The notes beneath the pieces were generated by a model. That model ran no database searches. It saw only the letters and a list, made by a program, of their open reading frames with translations, and was not told the origin of the DNA. Shown in pieces: positions 52,179 to 63,611 of a stretch of 64,000 nt of DNA. This DNA is from an uncultured Methylococcaceae bacterium. Lineage in GTDB: Bacteria; Pseudomonadota; Gammaproteobacteria; Methylococcales; Methylomonadaceae. The position numbers and the translations under genes were made by a program. Positions within the stretch are counted from its first letter, which is position 1. Every line of letters starts with the position of its first letter. The stretch is from NCBI GenBank assembly GCA_903945375.1, contig CAJAVP010000031.1, forward strand, positions 1-64,000. Reading direction: 5' to 3'.

Positions 52179-53783
52179 TTAAGAGCTACACGACAGCATG
52201 GAACAGCCTGCCCGTTGTCTTGCCCAATCGGGACGTTTAGCCGCGAAGCGTTGATATTCTGGTTGTTCAGCGTAGGGATGACGTAAAATTTCTAACAGCG
52301 TGTTGACCATTGAAAAATCACCAGCGGTCGCTTCATCAATTGCCAGTTGAGCAAGATAATTGCGTAATACATAGTTAGGGTTGACAGCATTCATAGCGCA
52401 GCGACGCGCCTCATCTGACCATTCATTCGCCTCTAAGCGTTTGCCATAGCGTCTTAACCAATCACCCAATCGAGCTTGATAGGCGAGATCCAGTTGTTCT
52501 GGCACATAGTACGCCGCCATTAAGGGGTGTATGAGATCCGCATCATTCTGGCTAGGATTGGGATTAAACGTTGCCAGTTGTCGATAAAAAATGCTCATAT
52601 CTGTTTCTACACGTTGTAATATCTCGAATAAGTCACTACATAGCGCGTGATCGGTGTTTGGCTCAAAGGTTTTAAAACCCAGTTTACTTGCCATCATCGT
52701 TTGCCATTCGTGTTCAAAAGTTTCTTTGTACACATTAAGTGCCGCTTGCAAGGCGGGAAGATCCTGTTCTCGCAAAAGTGGAAAAATGGCGTTAGCCAGT
52801 TGTGCCAAATTCCAAAAAGCAATCGATGGTTGATTACCATAACGGTAGCGCCGCTCGCTGGCATCGGTGGTGTTGGGTGTCCAGTTTAAATCGAAATTTT
52901 CTAGCCAACCATAAGGCCCGTAATCAATAGTCAGCCCCAGTATTGACATATTGTCCGTATTCATCACCCCGTGCACAAAGCCTACGCGCTGCCAATGCAC
53001 AATCATTTGTGCCGTACGGCGACACACTTCGCTAAACCACGCGAGATATCCCGCCGGTGATGCCTCGGCCGCCAATTCCGGAAAATCAGTGCGTAAGGTG
53101 TAATCTAGTAACTGTTTTAACACCTTGAGGTCTTGACGCGCCGCAAAAATCTGGAAATGACCAAAGCGAGTAAACGATGGCGCAACGCGGCAAACAACGG
53201 CACCAGGTTCTGCTTCAGGGTTGCCGTCATAAAACATGTCTCGAATGACCTCTTCACCCGTTAAGATGACACTCAAAGCGCGGGTGGTCGGAATGCCTAA
53301 GTGAAACATGGCCTCGCTGCACAAAAATTCACGAATTGACGAGCGCAATACCGCTAAACCATCGGCGTTGCGTGAATAAGGCGTTGCGCCTGCGCCTTTG
53401 AGTTGCAATGCCCAGCGTTCACCGCGTTGATTGATAACATCACCTAGATTGATCGCGCGTCCATCGCCAAGTTGACCTGCCCAATGCCCAAATTGATGAC
53501 CGCCATAGCAGCTTGCATAAGGCATCATGCCGTTGATTAAGCGATTGCCGACAAAAACTTGGCTAAATTCCGGTGATTCGCAAACCGTGTCCGTTAAGTT
53601 TAGGAATTGCGCGACGTCTTTGGCATAAGCGACTAATCGAGGATTGGAGACAGGTGTGGCTTGAACAAACGAATAACAGGCATTAAAAACCTGGCGACGT
53701 GCGTTAATCGGCTCAGGATCAGCAGGGAGTTCACGAATAAAACGGTTATCGAAAATGAGAGAGTTAAGATCAATAGCTGTCAT
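52179..53783 (-). CDS. selO: Protein adenylyltransferase SelO (YdiU family)
   Basis: MPYASCYGGHQFGHWAGQLGDGRAINLGDV; GFVHGVMNTDNMSILGLTIDYGPYGWLENFD; start at MTAIDL. Confidence 0.95.
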   Translation of the reverse strand: MTAIDLNSLIFDNRFIRELPADPEPINARRQVFNACYSFVQATPVSNPRLVAYAKDVAQFLNLTDTVCESPEFSQVFVGNRLINGMMPYASCYGGHQFGHWAGQLGDGRAINLGDVINQRGERWALQLKGAGATPYSRNADGLAVLRSSIREFLCSEAMFHLGIPTTRALSVILTGEEVIRDMFYDGNPEAEPGAVVCRVAPSFTRFGHFQIFAARQDLKVLKQLLDYTLRTDFPELAAEASPAGYLAWFSEVCRRTAQMIVHWQRVGFVHGVMNTDNMSILGLTIDYGPYGWLENFDLNWTPNTTDASERRYRYGNQPSIAFWNLAQLANAIFPLLREQDLPALQAALNVYKETFEHEWQTMMASKLGFKTFEPNTDHALCSDLFEILQRVETDMSIFYRQLATFNPNPSQNDADLIHPLMAAYYVPEQLDLAYQARLGDWLRRYGKRLEANEWSDEARRCAMNAVNPNYVLRNYLAQLAIDEATAGDFSMVNTLLEILRHPYAEQPEYQRFAAKRPDWARQRAGCSMLSCSS

Positions 53784-53805
53784 GGGAGAAGTCGTTAAAT
53801 GTTGG

Positions 53806-56800
53806 TTAATGTGTGATAGGGTTGGCCGGATTGCTGGGTTTGGCTGGTATTTGATTTGGCGCGGGCTTAGGTTGCAGGGCAGGGCGCGTAATCGGCGGTT
53901 TAGCGATTGGTGCAACAGGCGGAGTAGGTGGTTTAATGGGCTTAGTTACGGGTAAGGCCTGCGTCGTCGGGGCGCTAGGTTTGGGCACTGCTATTTTGAC
54001 AGCGGCTGTCGGCACGGGTTTTTTTTCAGCTTTGAGTATAGCTGGCTCGGATAAGGTCGTGGGCGCTGTCCGGATGGGCGTTACGGGACGAGGTGGTTCG
54101 ATGGTTTTTTCATGATGGGGCGTAACAGGCGTATTTTTTAGCCCTTCGCCCGCAGGCGCAGTATGGATTAAAGACGATAGCGTGGGTTTAAGATATTTCA
54201 TGATTTGTACCGGCAGCGAACTGGTGAAATGATAATTTCCTGCATTTTCGCCAGCCACATAAGCGGTGATGACCCCAAAAAAACGTTCACCAATGAAAAA
54301 TGTAAAAACAGCGGCACGACTAATAAATTTTGATTCGATTAAACGACCGCCTTTCCCCCAAATTTCTTTTCGATGATCGCCGGTGCCGGTTTTGCCACCA
54401 ACTTCCAAAGCACGACCGAGACGATCCGTGTAAACCCCATTGAGCTTACCCGCCGTGCCGCCTTCGACAACGCCGACTAAGGCTGTGCGTGCTACTTTGG
54501 CGACTTCCGGTGCAAAGAGCTGCTCACCTGGCTCTGCACTTTTTTCTAAGAAGGTTTCATACGGTGTGCCTTTAGCAAATTCCAGACTTTCAAAGCGTAG
54601 CATCGGTAATCTTAAGCCATCATTACGCAGAATCCCGACTAACTCGGCTAAAGCCGCCGGACGATCGCCAGAAGCACCAATGGCGGTGGCATAAGAAGGC
54701 GTTAAGGCTTCAAAAGGATAGCCGACCCGTTGCCACGCATGATGGATTTTCCAGAAAGCTTCCATTTCCAATAAGGTCATGATACGTCGCTGTTGGGCAT
54801 ATTGTTTACGACTTTTGATTAACCACCGGTAAACCTCTTGACGCGGTTGGACTCCAGCGGCGATGACTTGCTCTAAATTTGCGCTGGGATGTTGCGCCAA
54901 ATAACTGGCGAGCCATAATTCTAAAGGATGAATTTTGGTGATATAGCCTTGGTCTTGCAGATCAAATTTCTTCGTAGAATATTTATCGTAAAGCGCGAAC
55001 ATATCTTCTTTAGCTAATTGTTCCTTACTTAAATGCTGTTTCAAAAACTGTCCTAATGCTTGCTCATCCTGATCGGGATTGATGGCGCGAAACAGCATGG
55101 TTTGCCGCGAGGCTTTGGTGTGGACGCGCTGGCTTAAGTCGTCCAAGGTTTCTTGGGCAGATTTATCATGATATTTGGCATAAAAGCGTCGTAAATACAC
55201 ATTGCCTTCACGATCAGCAAAACGTTGTAAATACTCTTCTCGTCTAGGGTCATCAGGAATTTCCAGCCAACGCGCAATGCCGTCCGGTTTATATAGATGG
55301 TGATAAACCAGATCACGCATGAGGCGGATAAAGACTAGATTAACCGAATCGCGCAGCGCATGGCGTACCGACATAATTTTATAGTCTTCATCGGGCGTGA
55401 AGTTGCTGAAAGTATGAATGCCGCCACCGGTGAAAAAACTTTCACCAGGGCTGGCGGAATAAGGTTTATCCAAGGCTTGATTTAGGAGGTCTTCCAAGCT
55501 GATTTTAGGTTTTAAGCGTAATTGCTCAATGACCCAAGCGGATAAATAATCACGCGGATGCAATTCAACTTGGTTCAGGGCTTTCGTTGGCAAGTCTTTG
55601 TATTGTTCATAAACATCCGCAACCAGTTCCAGATAATGCACCATCGTGCGTAATTTAGATGTCGAGCCAAGATCCAAACGAATGCCCTCGTTGATATCCA
55701 AGGCTTGGTCGTAATTATCGGTTTGCACACGTAATAAATTGCCTTTTTCGCCACGTTCGTAGAGCATTAAACTGTACACAATCGGAGCAAGGTGGCGCGT
55801 ATCACCCAACATCCGGTTACCAATCAGTCCGGCGGCTTGTGCTTGAGCAGGTTGATTTAATTGGTGTAACTCGTGACTAACCAATTGCTGAGTGAGATAG
55901 GCAATCGATGTTTTTGCGGTTAAATCCAATCGATCCAGCTCGTAATTAGATTTTACGCCGAGCATTTTAGCGAGACGGGTACGCATAACCGATAAGGATT
56001 TGTTAATTCGTGGTTTATTAGCGGCTGCACCATTGTTTTTAGTGGGCTGTACGGTTTGTTCTTTTAAAGCCGCATCACGCATTGCGGGTGAAATAACGCC
56101 TTGTTCGGCTAACAGCCGTAAATAGCTGTCCGTTAAATTTTGTAGCGCATTAAAACCGCGTCCCAGCAAATAAGAAGGACGTCTTTGTGATAATAGAATA
56201 CTCAGCACTTGGCGATAAGCCCAGGCTTGTTGAGTGCTAACGGATGGATTAATGAGGGCATCGGCATGGAGCAATTGATTAATCTGCGTGAAATCGGCAC
56301 CAAACCAGGCCGACAAGCCATCACCTAGCCCATGTACTTCGCCAAATTGTGGCGTTGCAGCTAATGGCATCGAGTTTAAATAAGCGAGGGCAATTTGTTG
56401 ACGCATGAGGCGCGTATCCGGCCCTAGCAAATAGGCACGAAACGAAGCTGTGCCCATTTGCCGCAGCTTATCGACGATGGAGTTGGTGTAACCATTGGGT
56501 GAATGGCGGTATTTCTCAATTTGAGTAGCCAGCGTACTGCCGCCCGGCACGTTATTGTCGATGCCTAATTTATTGGCAAGAATGGACAAGCTGGCAAACC
56601 CTAAGCGATCCCACTCAACGGCAGGGTTCACTTGGACATGGTGTTGGTCAAGAAGCTCGCGATTTTCAATAAATAGTAGGGTGTTTAATATGATGGGCGG
56701 AATAGCCGCAAAATTGGCATAGCCGCGCTCGGGGAACGTAGCACTAAACAGTGTTTGTTGATGCTCATCGAGAATGCGTAAACCGGCTTGATTTTTCTCG

Positions 56801-57156
56801 TGGTAAATAGGGAACAAGCCATACTCATCAATCAGTTCAGTCATGGCCGGCGAAAAAGCGGCTTGCGTGGTCACACTAAAACCATTTTTTTGCAAGCGTT
56901 GGATGGTTTCTGGCAGTGAGGTATAGCCTAAGCGTTGGTCATAAGGGCCGTTGCCAGGATAGCGCACCGAGGGGCTTTCGCCTGTAACAAGCTTATAACT
57001 GAGCTGTTTACTGATTTGCGACAGATACTGGGCTTGATATTTTGAGGTTTGGACTTCTTCCTGAATAATTCGCCCAATAGCCGTAGCGACAATAATTAGC
57101 AAAATAAGGTTATATACCAGCAGAAGCCGACTGATTATCCTGCTAGTTTTCTTCAT
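53806..57156 (-). CDS. Bifunctional penicillin-binding protein (GT51 + transpeptidase) with Pro-rich C-terminal tail
   Basis: GGSTLATQIEKYRHSPNG; transpeptidase motifs STSK, SVN, GKTGTG; tail rich in PKP/PPT. Confidence 0.88.
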   Translation of the reverse strand: MKKTSRIISRLLLVYNLILLIIVATAIGRIIQEEVQTSKYQAQYLSQISKQLSYKLVTGESPSVRYPGNGPYDQRLGYTSLPETIQRLQKNGFSVTTQAAFSPAMTELIDEYGLFPIYHEKNQAGLRILDEHQQTLFSATFPERGYANFAAIPPIILNTLLFIENRELLDQHHVQVNPAVEWDRLGFASLSILANKLGIDNNVPGGSTLATQIEKYRHSPNGYTNSIVDKLRQMGTASFRAYLLGPDTRLMRQQIALAYLNSMPLAATPQFGEVHGLGDGLSAWFGADFTQINQLLHADALINPSVSTQQAWAYRQVLSILLSQRRPSYLLGRGFNALQNLTDSYLRLLAEQGVISPAMRDAALKEQTVQPTKNNGAAANKPRINKSLSVMRTRLAKMLGVKSNYELDRLDLTAKTSIAYLTQQLVSHELHQLNQPAQAQAAGLIGNRMLGDTRHLAPIVYSLMLYERGEKGNLLRVQTDNYDQALDINEGIRLDLGSTSKLRTMVHYLELVADVYEQYKDLPTKALNQVELHPRDYLSAWVIEQLRLKPKISLEDLLNQALDKPYSASPGESFFTGGGIHTFSNFTPDEDYKIMSVRHALRDSVNLVFIRLMRDLVYHHLYKPDGIARWLEIPDDPRREEYLQRFADREGNVYLRRFYAKYHDKSAQETLDDLSQRVHTKASRQTMLFRAINPDQDEQALGQFLKQHLSKEQLAKEDMFALYDKYSTKKFDLQDQGYITKIHPLELWLASYLAQHPSANLEQVIAAGVQPRQEVYRWLIKSRKQYAQQRRIMTLLEMEAFWKIHHAWQRVGYPFEALTPSYATAIGASGDRPAALAELVGILRNDGLRLPMLRFESLEFAKGTPYETFLEKSAEPGEQLFAPEVAKVARTALVGVVEGGTAGKLNGVYTDRLGRALEVGGKTGTGDHRKEIWGKGGRLIESKFISRAAVFTFFIGERFFGVITAYVAGENAGNYHFTSSLPVQIMKYLKPTLSSLIHTAPAGEGLKNTPVTPHHEKTIEPPRPVTPIRTAPTTLSEPAILKAEKKPVPTAAVKIAVPKPSAPTTQALPVTKPIKPPTPPVAPIAKPPITRPALQPKPAPNQIPAKPSNPANPITH

Positions 57157-57268
57157 GACAGACCATTCTTATTGAACTTGGCAAGATTGCAAACGAGTGA
57201 CGGTTAATGCCCCTAATTATACCCTGAACCACTTGAGAGGACACGACGGCTATGAGCGACAGCGTACC

Positions 57269-58237
57269 TTATGCGCGTTGACTATAACCTAAACCGATAA
57301 ACAGGAAAAATTGCGCTCCAAAAATAAGATTTGCCATAAGCAAATGGACAGGTTGCGCCACAGGCGGCATTCCTAATCGATCTAAGCTCACGCCAGCCAA
57401 AATCGCCGTGACCACTAAACCACCCAGCACTAAACTGATACGAAAAAGTAGGTGATTTTTGGCTAATGTTTTATGGCACTGCCAAAGTAACCAAAGATTG
57501 GTAAACAAAATCAGTGATGAAAACGACCGATGAACATAAAAAATAATCGGAAAATCATCGCGCCAATACTGGCGGTCGATGTAACTGTGTTCATGGGTAA
57601 TAAAATCAACCGCTTCTCTCACCTGAGTACCCATAGCGACTTGTAATAAGGTCATTCCCATCGCGACGATTAATACGGTTTTAAATTTATCAGGTAAACC
57701 GTAAACTTCAAGTCGCTGCAATGACTCACGTTGAGAACGGGCAATGGTATAAATCAATAAGGCGACGATAAATAACGCCAGTAACATATGTAAAGTAATC
57801 ATCAATGGCTTGAGATTACTGGCAACGACACTAGAGCCTAACCAACCCTGAAAACCAATTAGAAATACGCACGTTAAAGCGAGATAAAAAATGGCTTTGT
57901 CGGTTTTTAAATAAATTCGTGCTGCCCACGCGGTGAGTATCACTAACAAACCGGTCGTAGCACCAACTAAGCGGTTGGTATATTCCGTCCAAGTCTTAAC
58001 AGGATTGAATTGCGTGTTTTCATAGCCACGTTGAGCGTAGATGTCATGGTAATTAGCAGGCAGTTGCGCTTCTTCGGTTGGCGGTATCCATTGCCCAAAA
58101 CAGGTGGGCCAATCGGGACACCCCATTCCTGCACCCGAGGCTCTGACAATACCGCCGACGAGGATAACAAAATAAATCGCAAAAATGGTCAGTACGCCTA
58201 AACGGCGAAAATTAGAAATAGCTGAATCAGAAATCAT
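57269..58237 (-). CDS. ctaA: COX15/CtaA family heme A synthase
   Basis: GGIVRASGAGMGCPDWPTCFGQWIPP; EYTNRLVGATTGLLVILTA; HEHSYIDRQYWRDDF...YVHRSFSSL. Confidence 0.93.
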   Translation of the reverse strand: MISDSAISNFRRLGVLTIFAIYFVILVGGIVRASGAGMGCPDWPTCFGQWIPPTEEAQLPANYHDIYAQRGYENTQFNPVKTWTEYTNRLVGATTGLLVILTAWAARIYLKTDKAIFYLALTCVFLIGFQGWLGSSVVASNLKPLMITLHMLLALFIVALLIYTIARSQRESLQRLEVYGLPDKFKTVLIVAMGMTLLQVAMGTQVREAVDFITHEHSYIDRQYWRDDFPIIFYVHRSFSSLILFTNLWLLWQCHKTLAKNHLLFRISLVLGGLVVTAILAGVSLDRLGMPPVAQPVHLLMANLIFGAQFFLFIGLGYSQRA

Positions 58238-58263
58238 AGCGTTACCCGCAAAGGAAATTAAGA

Positions 58264-59235
58264 CTAAACAAGGACAGAGGGTTCAAGCAATATCAGCGTG
58301 TGCTGATTGTCCAGTTTAAGCTGAAAATGTGTCGTATCACAAATTGGCATGACAATTAGCATCTTGCAATCATCGCCTTGCCGTTCAGCCATCAACACTT
58401 TTCCTGAACTCAACTCAGCGTCATCGATACTGACTTGAGCCGTACTCAAACCCTCCAGATAAATGAGCGTATTCGGTTCTGGGGTATAGGCTAATTGGCA
58501 TTCTGCCAGAAACATGGCGCGTTTTGCTTTGCCCAAATAATGCGTACGCGCAATAACTTCTTGTCCCGTGTAGCAACCTTTAGTAAAACTAATACCGCCT
58601 AGTTGATCTAAATTAAGCATTTGCGGAATATAAGCCTCTGCCGTTGCCGTACTCAACCAAGGTAAACCGGCGATGATATCTAAATATCGCCAATAGGCTG
58701 AATCAGTGGTTTGAAAACCTAATGCCGTTTGTGTTTGCCATATGCTTATCGCTTCGACAGGTTTGGCTATCAGCAGCTGGCGATGGTCTAAATAAACCCT
58801 GAACGCCGTGTCTACGCTGGTACTGAACACACCGTGTTGATGACCTTCATCACTCATTCCCAGCAAGCACCATTCATCAATGCTATCAGTAATGATGACT
58901 CGCGAGCGCAGGATATAGGGGGTTAAGCGTTTTTTAACCGCTTCCCGTTGTTCAGCGGGCAATACCATTAAAAAACCTTCAGGACATTTAATCAGCAAAA
59001 AAACAGCCAGCACCCTACCTTTAGGGTTGCAGATGGCGCCTAAGCTGCTTTGTGTGGCATTGAGCTCAAGAACATGACAGGTTACTTGGCCTTGCAAAAA
59101 AGTGCCTGCATCCTCGCCGCTGATAGTTAACACCGCAAGATGCGTCAACGGGACTATAAACCGTTCACTCGGCGGAGTTGCCTCTGGAAAATGCGTTTGC
59201 TGGGCAACTAAGAAACGCTTCCATTCTACATTCAT
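58264..59235 (-). CDS. ygfZ: Folate-binding protein YgfZ
   Basis: FLQGQVTCHVLELNATQSSLGAICNPKGRVLAVFLL; signature KGCYTGQEVIARTHYLGKAKRAMF; start at MNVEWKRF. Confidence 0.94.
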   Translation of the reverse strand: MNVEWKRFLVAQQTHFPEATPPSERFIVPLTHLAVLTISGEDAGTFLQGQVTCHVLELNATQSSLGAICNPKGRVLAVFLLIKCPEGFLMVLPAEQREAVKKRLTPYILRSRVIITDSIDEWCLLGMSDEGHQHGVFSTSVDTAFRVYLDHRQLLIAKPVEAISIWQTQTALGFQTTDSAYWRYLDIIAGLPWLSTATAEAYIPQMLNLDQLGGISFTKGCYTGQEVIARTHYLGKAKRAMFLAECQLAYTPEPNTLIYLEGLSTAQVSIDDAELSSGKVLMAERQGDDCKMLIVMPICDTTHFQLKLDNQHTLILLEPSVLV

Positions 59236-59543
59236 GACATAAAACCTAGCAGAGATTAAGTGAATTATTAGAGTGCACTGCACCCAAAACTGCGCCTAAC
59301 TTACCATAAAACCGGCTATTTGCTGTTAAGTTTAATGACTGACAGCGATTTCAGAATGTGTCAGTAAGCTTTTGTTGGCTACCAACCGTAAAGCGGTACA
59401 TCGTCAGTCATTCTCATTGTGACATTCAACGTAAATAAGGCGTGCAGGCTCTGTCTGCAAATCAATACGAGCAGCCGAGCTTGTACTTCACACGTTATAG
59501 CCTATTCACGCAGTCTCGTGCGAAGTGGGTCATTATTTTTTCT

Positions 59544-59574
59544 GCAAAAAAAAGGGGAGCCTAAGCTCCCCCGT
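59544..59574 (-). terminator. Rho-independent terminator of ftsH
   Basis: Minus strand GGGGAGCTTAGGCTCCCC followed by T-run, just after the ftsH stop. Confidence 0.9.
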
Positions 59575-59588
59575 TAAATGAGCGCACC

Positions 59589-61517
59589 TCAAACTTGTCC
59601 GGCAGGTTTATTTTTGTTGATAACGGTTTTTACGGGTTTAACGTCTATTGTTTCAACTTTTTCCTGCTTGCTTAAATTAGGTCTATTCAGTAATTCATCA
59701 TCTTTAGGTGGTGGTGGCTCTTTACCCCCCATTAATGAATCAATCTGATCTTTATCAATGGTTTCCCATTTCATCAACGCATCCGCCATTTTGTGCAAGA
59801 TGCTGATATTTTCGGTCAAAATGTTTTCTGCTTTTTGATAATTCCGATCAATAACTGAGCGAATTTCTTCATCGATTTGCTGGGCAACATTGCCAGAGAC
59901 TTTACTGCCTTGCGAACCTGGATAGCCCATAAATGGCTGACCGTTCTCTTCGCCGTAGACCAAAGGCCCTAGTTTGTCAGAGAAGCCCCAGCGCGTAACC
60001 ATATTGCGAGCCAATTCGGTCGCACGTTCAATATCGTTAGATGCGCCGGTGGTCACACGGTCGCCGCCATAAATCATCAACTCGGCGATTCTGCCACCAA
60101 ACAAGCTGGCAATTTGGCTTTCCAGCTTGCGTTTGCTTGCACTGTATTGGTCGCGTTCTGGTAAGAACATGGTGATACCCAATGCGCGGCCTCGGGGCAT
60201 AATACTGACTTTATAAACGGGATCATGATCAGGTGAACATTGACCTACAATGCAATGACCTGCTTCGTGATAAGCCGTCAATAGCTTGTCATCCTCACTC
60301 ATTACCATCGTGTGTTTTTCTGCGCCCATCAGAATTTTATCTTTGGCTTTTTCTAAGTCGCTCATTGAGACTTCTTTTTTGTTGGCACGGGCGGCAAACA
60401 AAGCGGCTTCATTGACGACATTAGCTAACTCTGCACCGGAAAATCCTGGTGTGCCTCGGGCAATATATTTCAATTCAACATCATCGGCAGCAGGTACTTT
60501 TTTGATGTGAACATTAAGAATTTGCTCACGACCACGAACATCTGGTAATCCGACATTAACCTGACGATCAAAACGTCCCGGTCTGAGTAAGGCTTTATCT
60601 AGTACGTCAGCACGGTTGGTTGCGGCAATAACAATCACGCCTTCATTGCCATTGAAACCGTCCATTTCTACTAATAATTGGTTCAAGGTTTGCTCGCGCT
60701 CATCATTGCCACCGCCAAAACCGACGCCACCACGCTGACGACCTACCGCATCAATTTCATCAATAAAAATGATACAAGGTGCGTGTTCTTTGGCCTGAGC
60801 AAACATATCACGAACCCTGGAGGCTCCGACACCGACAAACATTTCTACAAAGTCAGAACCTGAGATGGTAAAAAACTTAACCCCAGCTTCACCCGCAATA
60901 GCTCTTGCAATCAGTGTCTTACCTGTTCCTGGAGGGCCGACCATCAAAATACCGCGTGGGATTTTGCCGCCAAGCTTTTGGAATTTTTGTGGATCAGATA
61001 AGAAATCAACCAGCTCAGCCACTTCTTCCTTCGCTTCTTCACAGCCTGCTACGTCATCAAACGTGGCGGTCAGCTTATCTTCTTCAAGCATCTTAGCTTT
61101 GCTTTTGCCAAAATTATTGCCGCCTAATCCACCGCCTGCTTGCATCCGACGCATGTAAATGATCCACACCAAGATCAACAGCAGCATTGGGAACCAGGAA
61201 ATGAAAATCTGCATAAACAGCGTTTGTTGAACCGGCGGCGTGGTTCTAATTTGGACTTTATTGTCCAGCAAGTCATCAATCAGGTGGCCATCCCCGGGAT
61301 TGAAGGTTTCAAAATTTTGACCATCAGTCGTGCGGACTTTGATCAATTGTCCATTAACTTCAACACGATCGACCAAACCATTTTTTACTTTTGTTATAAA
61401 TTCAGAGTAGGCAAGCGAGTCTTGTAACGGCGGTGTCGTATTCAGCCGATCGTAAATCAGAAAGGCTCCGGTAAACACAACGCCCCAAAGTAGCGCGTTT
61501 ACAATATATTTTTTCAT
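59589..61517 (-). CDS. ftsH: ATP-dependent zinc metalloprotease FtsH
   Basis: [59 protein letters not shown]. Confidence 0.98.
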   Translation of the reverse strand: MKKYIVNALLWGVVFTGAFLIYDRLNTTPPLQDSLAYSEFITKVKNGLVDRVEVNGQLIKVRTTDGQNFETFNPGDGHLIDDLLDNKVQIRTTPPVQQTLFMQIFISWFPMLLLILVWIIYMRRMQAGGGLGGNNFGKSKAKMLEEDKLTATFDDVAGCEEAKEEVAELVDFLSDPQKFQKLGGKIPRGILMVGPPGTGKTLIARAIAGEAGVKFFTISGSDFVEMFVGVGASRVRDMFAQAKEHAPCIIFIDEIDAVGRQRGGVGFGGGNDEREQTLNQLLVEMDGFNGNEGVIVIAATNRADVLDKALLRPGRFDRQVNVGLPDVRGREQILNVHIKKVPAADDVELKYIARGTPGFSGAELANVVNEAALFAARANKKEVSMSDLEKAKDKILMGAEKHTMVMSEDDKLLTAYHEAGHCIVGQCSPDHDPVYKVSIMPRGRALGITMFLPERDQYSASKRKLESQIASLFGGRIAELMIYGGDRVTTGASNDIERATELARNMVTRWGFSDKLGPLVYGEENGQPFMGYPGSQGSKVSGNVAQQIDEEIRSVIDRNYQKAENILTENISILHKMADALMKWETIDKDQIDSLMGGKEPPPPKDDELLNRPNLSKQEKVETIDVKPVKTVINKNKPAGQV

Positions 61518-61826
61518 TTTTCATCTCCTGACCTGATTTGAAGGTCATCTATTTATGTCACGCTTGTTAAACACGACACGACTTGTCATCACACAAAAAT
61601 CAGCGCAGCCACGCTGAATGACCCATGATTGCTACCCATTCAACAAAAAGTCTTGGCTTCAGTGATCGATAATGGCGGTATTCGGATAGCCACCAACAAC
61701 TAAAATCAAGCAATTAATATTCCTTTTGCCCTTTATATAATTAAAAAGCTTAGGCTTCTCGTATCAAATTCCCAAGCAGCGCTTAAGTATGAGCGTAACC
61801 ACGCGACTTAGTAAATCTTATCTCAG

Positions 61827-63245
61827 CTATGCCGTCAAAAAACAATCTAACTGAGCTCCAAAATTAAGCTTGATTTTATTTAACGCCATCACCTGAATTT
61901 GCCGAACACGCTCACGGGTTAAATTTAACTCGGATCCAATTTCTTGCAAGGTCATTTCTTTTTCAGCATCGATACCAAAGTGACAGCAAATAATTTTAGC
62001 TTCTCTTGGGTTTAAGGTTTCAATCGCCTTACTCAATAAATCATGTAATTCTTGTTTTGCCATCGTTTGATACGCCGGTGTAAAAACGTGCTGCTCTAAA
62101 AAATCGATCGGAGCAAAGGCATTCTCGTCATCATCAGGGCTTTCTAAAGAAACGACTGATTGAGAAATCGTCAAAATGGCATAAATTTCATCGGGACTAA
62201 GCTTGGTATAATTGGCGAGCTGTTGAATCGAAGGGTCTTCACCGGTTTGTGCAGACAATTCATTTTTGGCTCTAAACACCTTGTTGATATTTGCCACTTG
62301 TCCGCAAGGAACGCGCACGATGCGCTCACTACGTGACAACGACCGCGAAATCGCCTGCCTAATCCAATAACCTGCATACGTTGAAAACTGAAAGCCTAGG
62401 CGATAATCAAATTTATCAACCGCCTTAAGCAGTCCCGTCTGTCCTTCTTGCACTAAATCATCAAAATCGAGAAATCCAGACCTGTACTGATTGGCGATAA
62501 ACATCACCAATTTAACATTAGCGCTCGCTAAGGTTTGACGAGCCGATAACCAACTTTGCTCAGCCTCAACTAATTCAATGGCATAATGACCCAGTTGCTC
62601 AGTTGATAACAACAAAAAATCTTCTTGCTGGGGATTACCCAGAATTTCCTCGCAAATGCCAAACAGCTTTGAGGTGTGCTGACGATTTTTGCGCGTCCAA
62701 TTTGCCAAGCGACTCAGGAGTCTAGCTGATTTTTTTGCACCGAGACCGGCTAAGTTATTGTTAGTTAATCCTCTAGCGTGGCAGCTATAAAGAATTAAAT
62801 CACAAAGTTTGGTCAAATCATCAAAGCCGAAAGGGAATTGGCGCAGTGAATCCGTCAACAATTCCATCGCTGCCTTCATTTGAGTAGACGCTTGCGTCTC
62901 TTCTTGCCAACCAAGCTCGACAAGCGCGTAAAAGTTTTTCTTAATGTCCGCCAAAACCGTCGCCAAATCGGACATTAAACCGGCGTCTTCCGCTTGTTCA
63001 ATATCCTTATTTTTTTCATATTCCCCAATCAACCATAAGGCGCTCACTGGAAACCGCGTGATCACTTCAATTAATCTGACTTTACTGTCATTTAATTGAC
63101 GAGCAATCTGAAAATTACCCTGTTCTCTAGGGTCGTCGGATCGTGACACACTATCGGCTGCCACGTTAGCACTCGCACTATGATTAAGACCGTTGACAGG
63201 CAACGCTGTATCTTGGTTTGACAAATGTTCAGTCAAGTAAGCCAT
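61827..63245 (-). CDS. Divergent sigma-70 family RNA polymerase sigma factor with long N-terminal extension
   Basis: DFDDLVQEGQTGLLKAVDKFDYRLGFQFSTYAGYWIRQAISRSLSRSERIVRVPCGQ; region 4 EKEMTLQEIGSELNLTRERVRQIQVMALNKIK. Confidence 0.9.
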   Translation of the reverse strand: MAYLTEHLSNQDTALPVNGLNHSASANVAADSVSRSDDPREQGNFQIARQLNDSKVRLIEVITRFPVSALWLIGEYEKNKDIEQAEDAGLMSDLATVLADIKKNFYALVELGWQEETQASTQMKAAMELLTDSLRQFPFGFDDLTKLCDLILYSCHARGLTNNNLAGLGAKKSARLLSRLANWTRKNRQHTSKLFGICEEILGNPQQEDFLLLSTEQLGHYAIELVEAEQSWLSARQTLASANVKLVMFIANQYRSGFLDFDDLVQEGQTGLLKAVDKFDYRLGFQFSTYAGYWIRQAISRSLSRSERIVRVPCGQVANINKVFRAKNELSAQTGEDPSIQQLANYTKLSPDEIYAILTISQSVVSLESPDDDENAFAPIDFLEQHVFTPAYQTMAKQELHDLLSKAIETLNPREAKIICCHFGIDAEKEMTLQEIGSELNLTRERVRQIQVMALNKIKLNFGAQLDCFLTA

Positions 63246-63611
63246 TTCACTAAGCCCTCACAAACAAAGCATCTAAAAACAGAGTCACTCGCTTGTTGAA
63301 AGCTAAACGACCCACGTTAATTTCGGTATCAATGATGAGTAAGACGGATTGGATTAGCGTTATTGGCTATGAATTTGTTTACTTATCATTTCATAATAAG
63401 GTAACAATAAGCCTCTATTTCGTCAAGATATAGTTTTACAAAACTTGAACAAGATTTTTCATAGTACCATCCAATCCTTGATTTTCCTGAGTTGCTAAGC
63501 CTGAAACACCCGTATAAAAATAAAAAATTTCATTTTTTAACTAAATTTAGCGGTATAAAGAGCTAAAAACACTATAAAAAATAGCGTTTTAGTGTGTGCT
63601 CAGCAATAGTT

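Noticed and set aside
34379-59512. 15-mer GCGTGAATAGGCTAT at 34379-34393 shared in inverse orientation with 59498-59512
   Set aside because: Surrounding sequence is only weakly similar; may be an eroded repeat but not supportable by eye.
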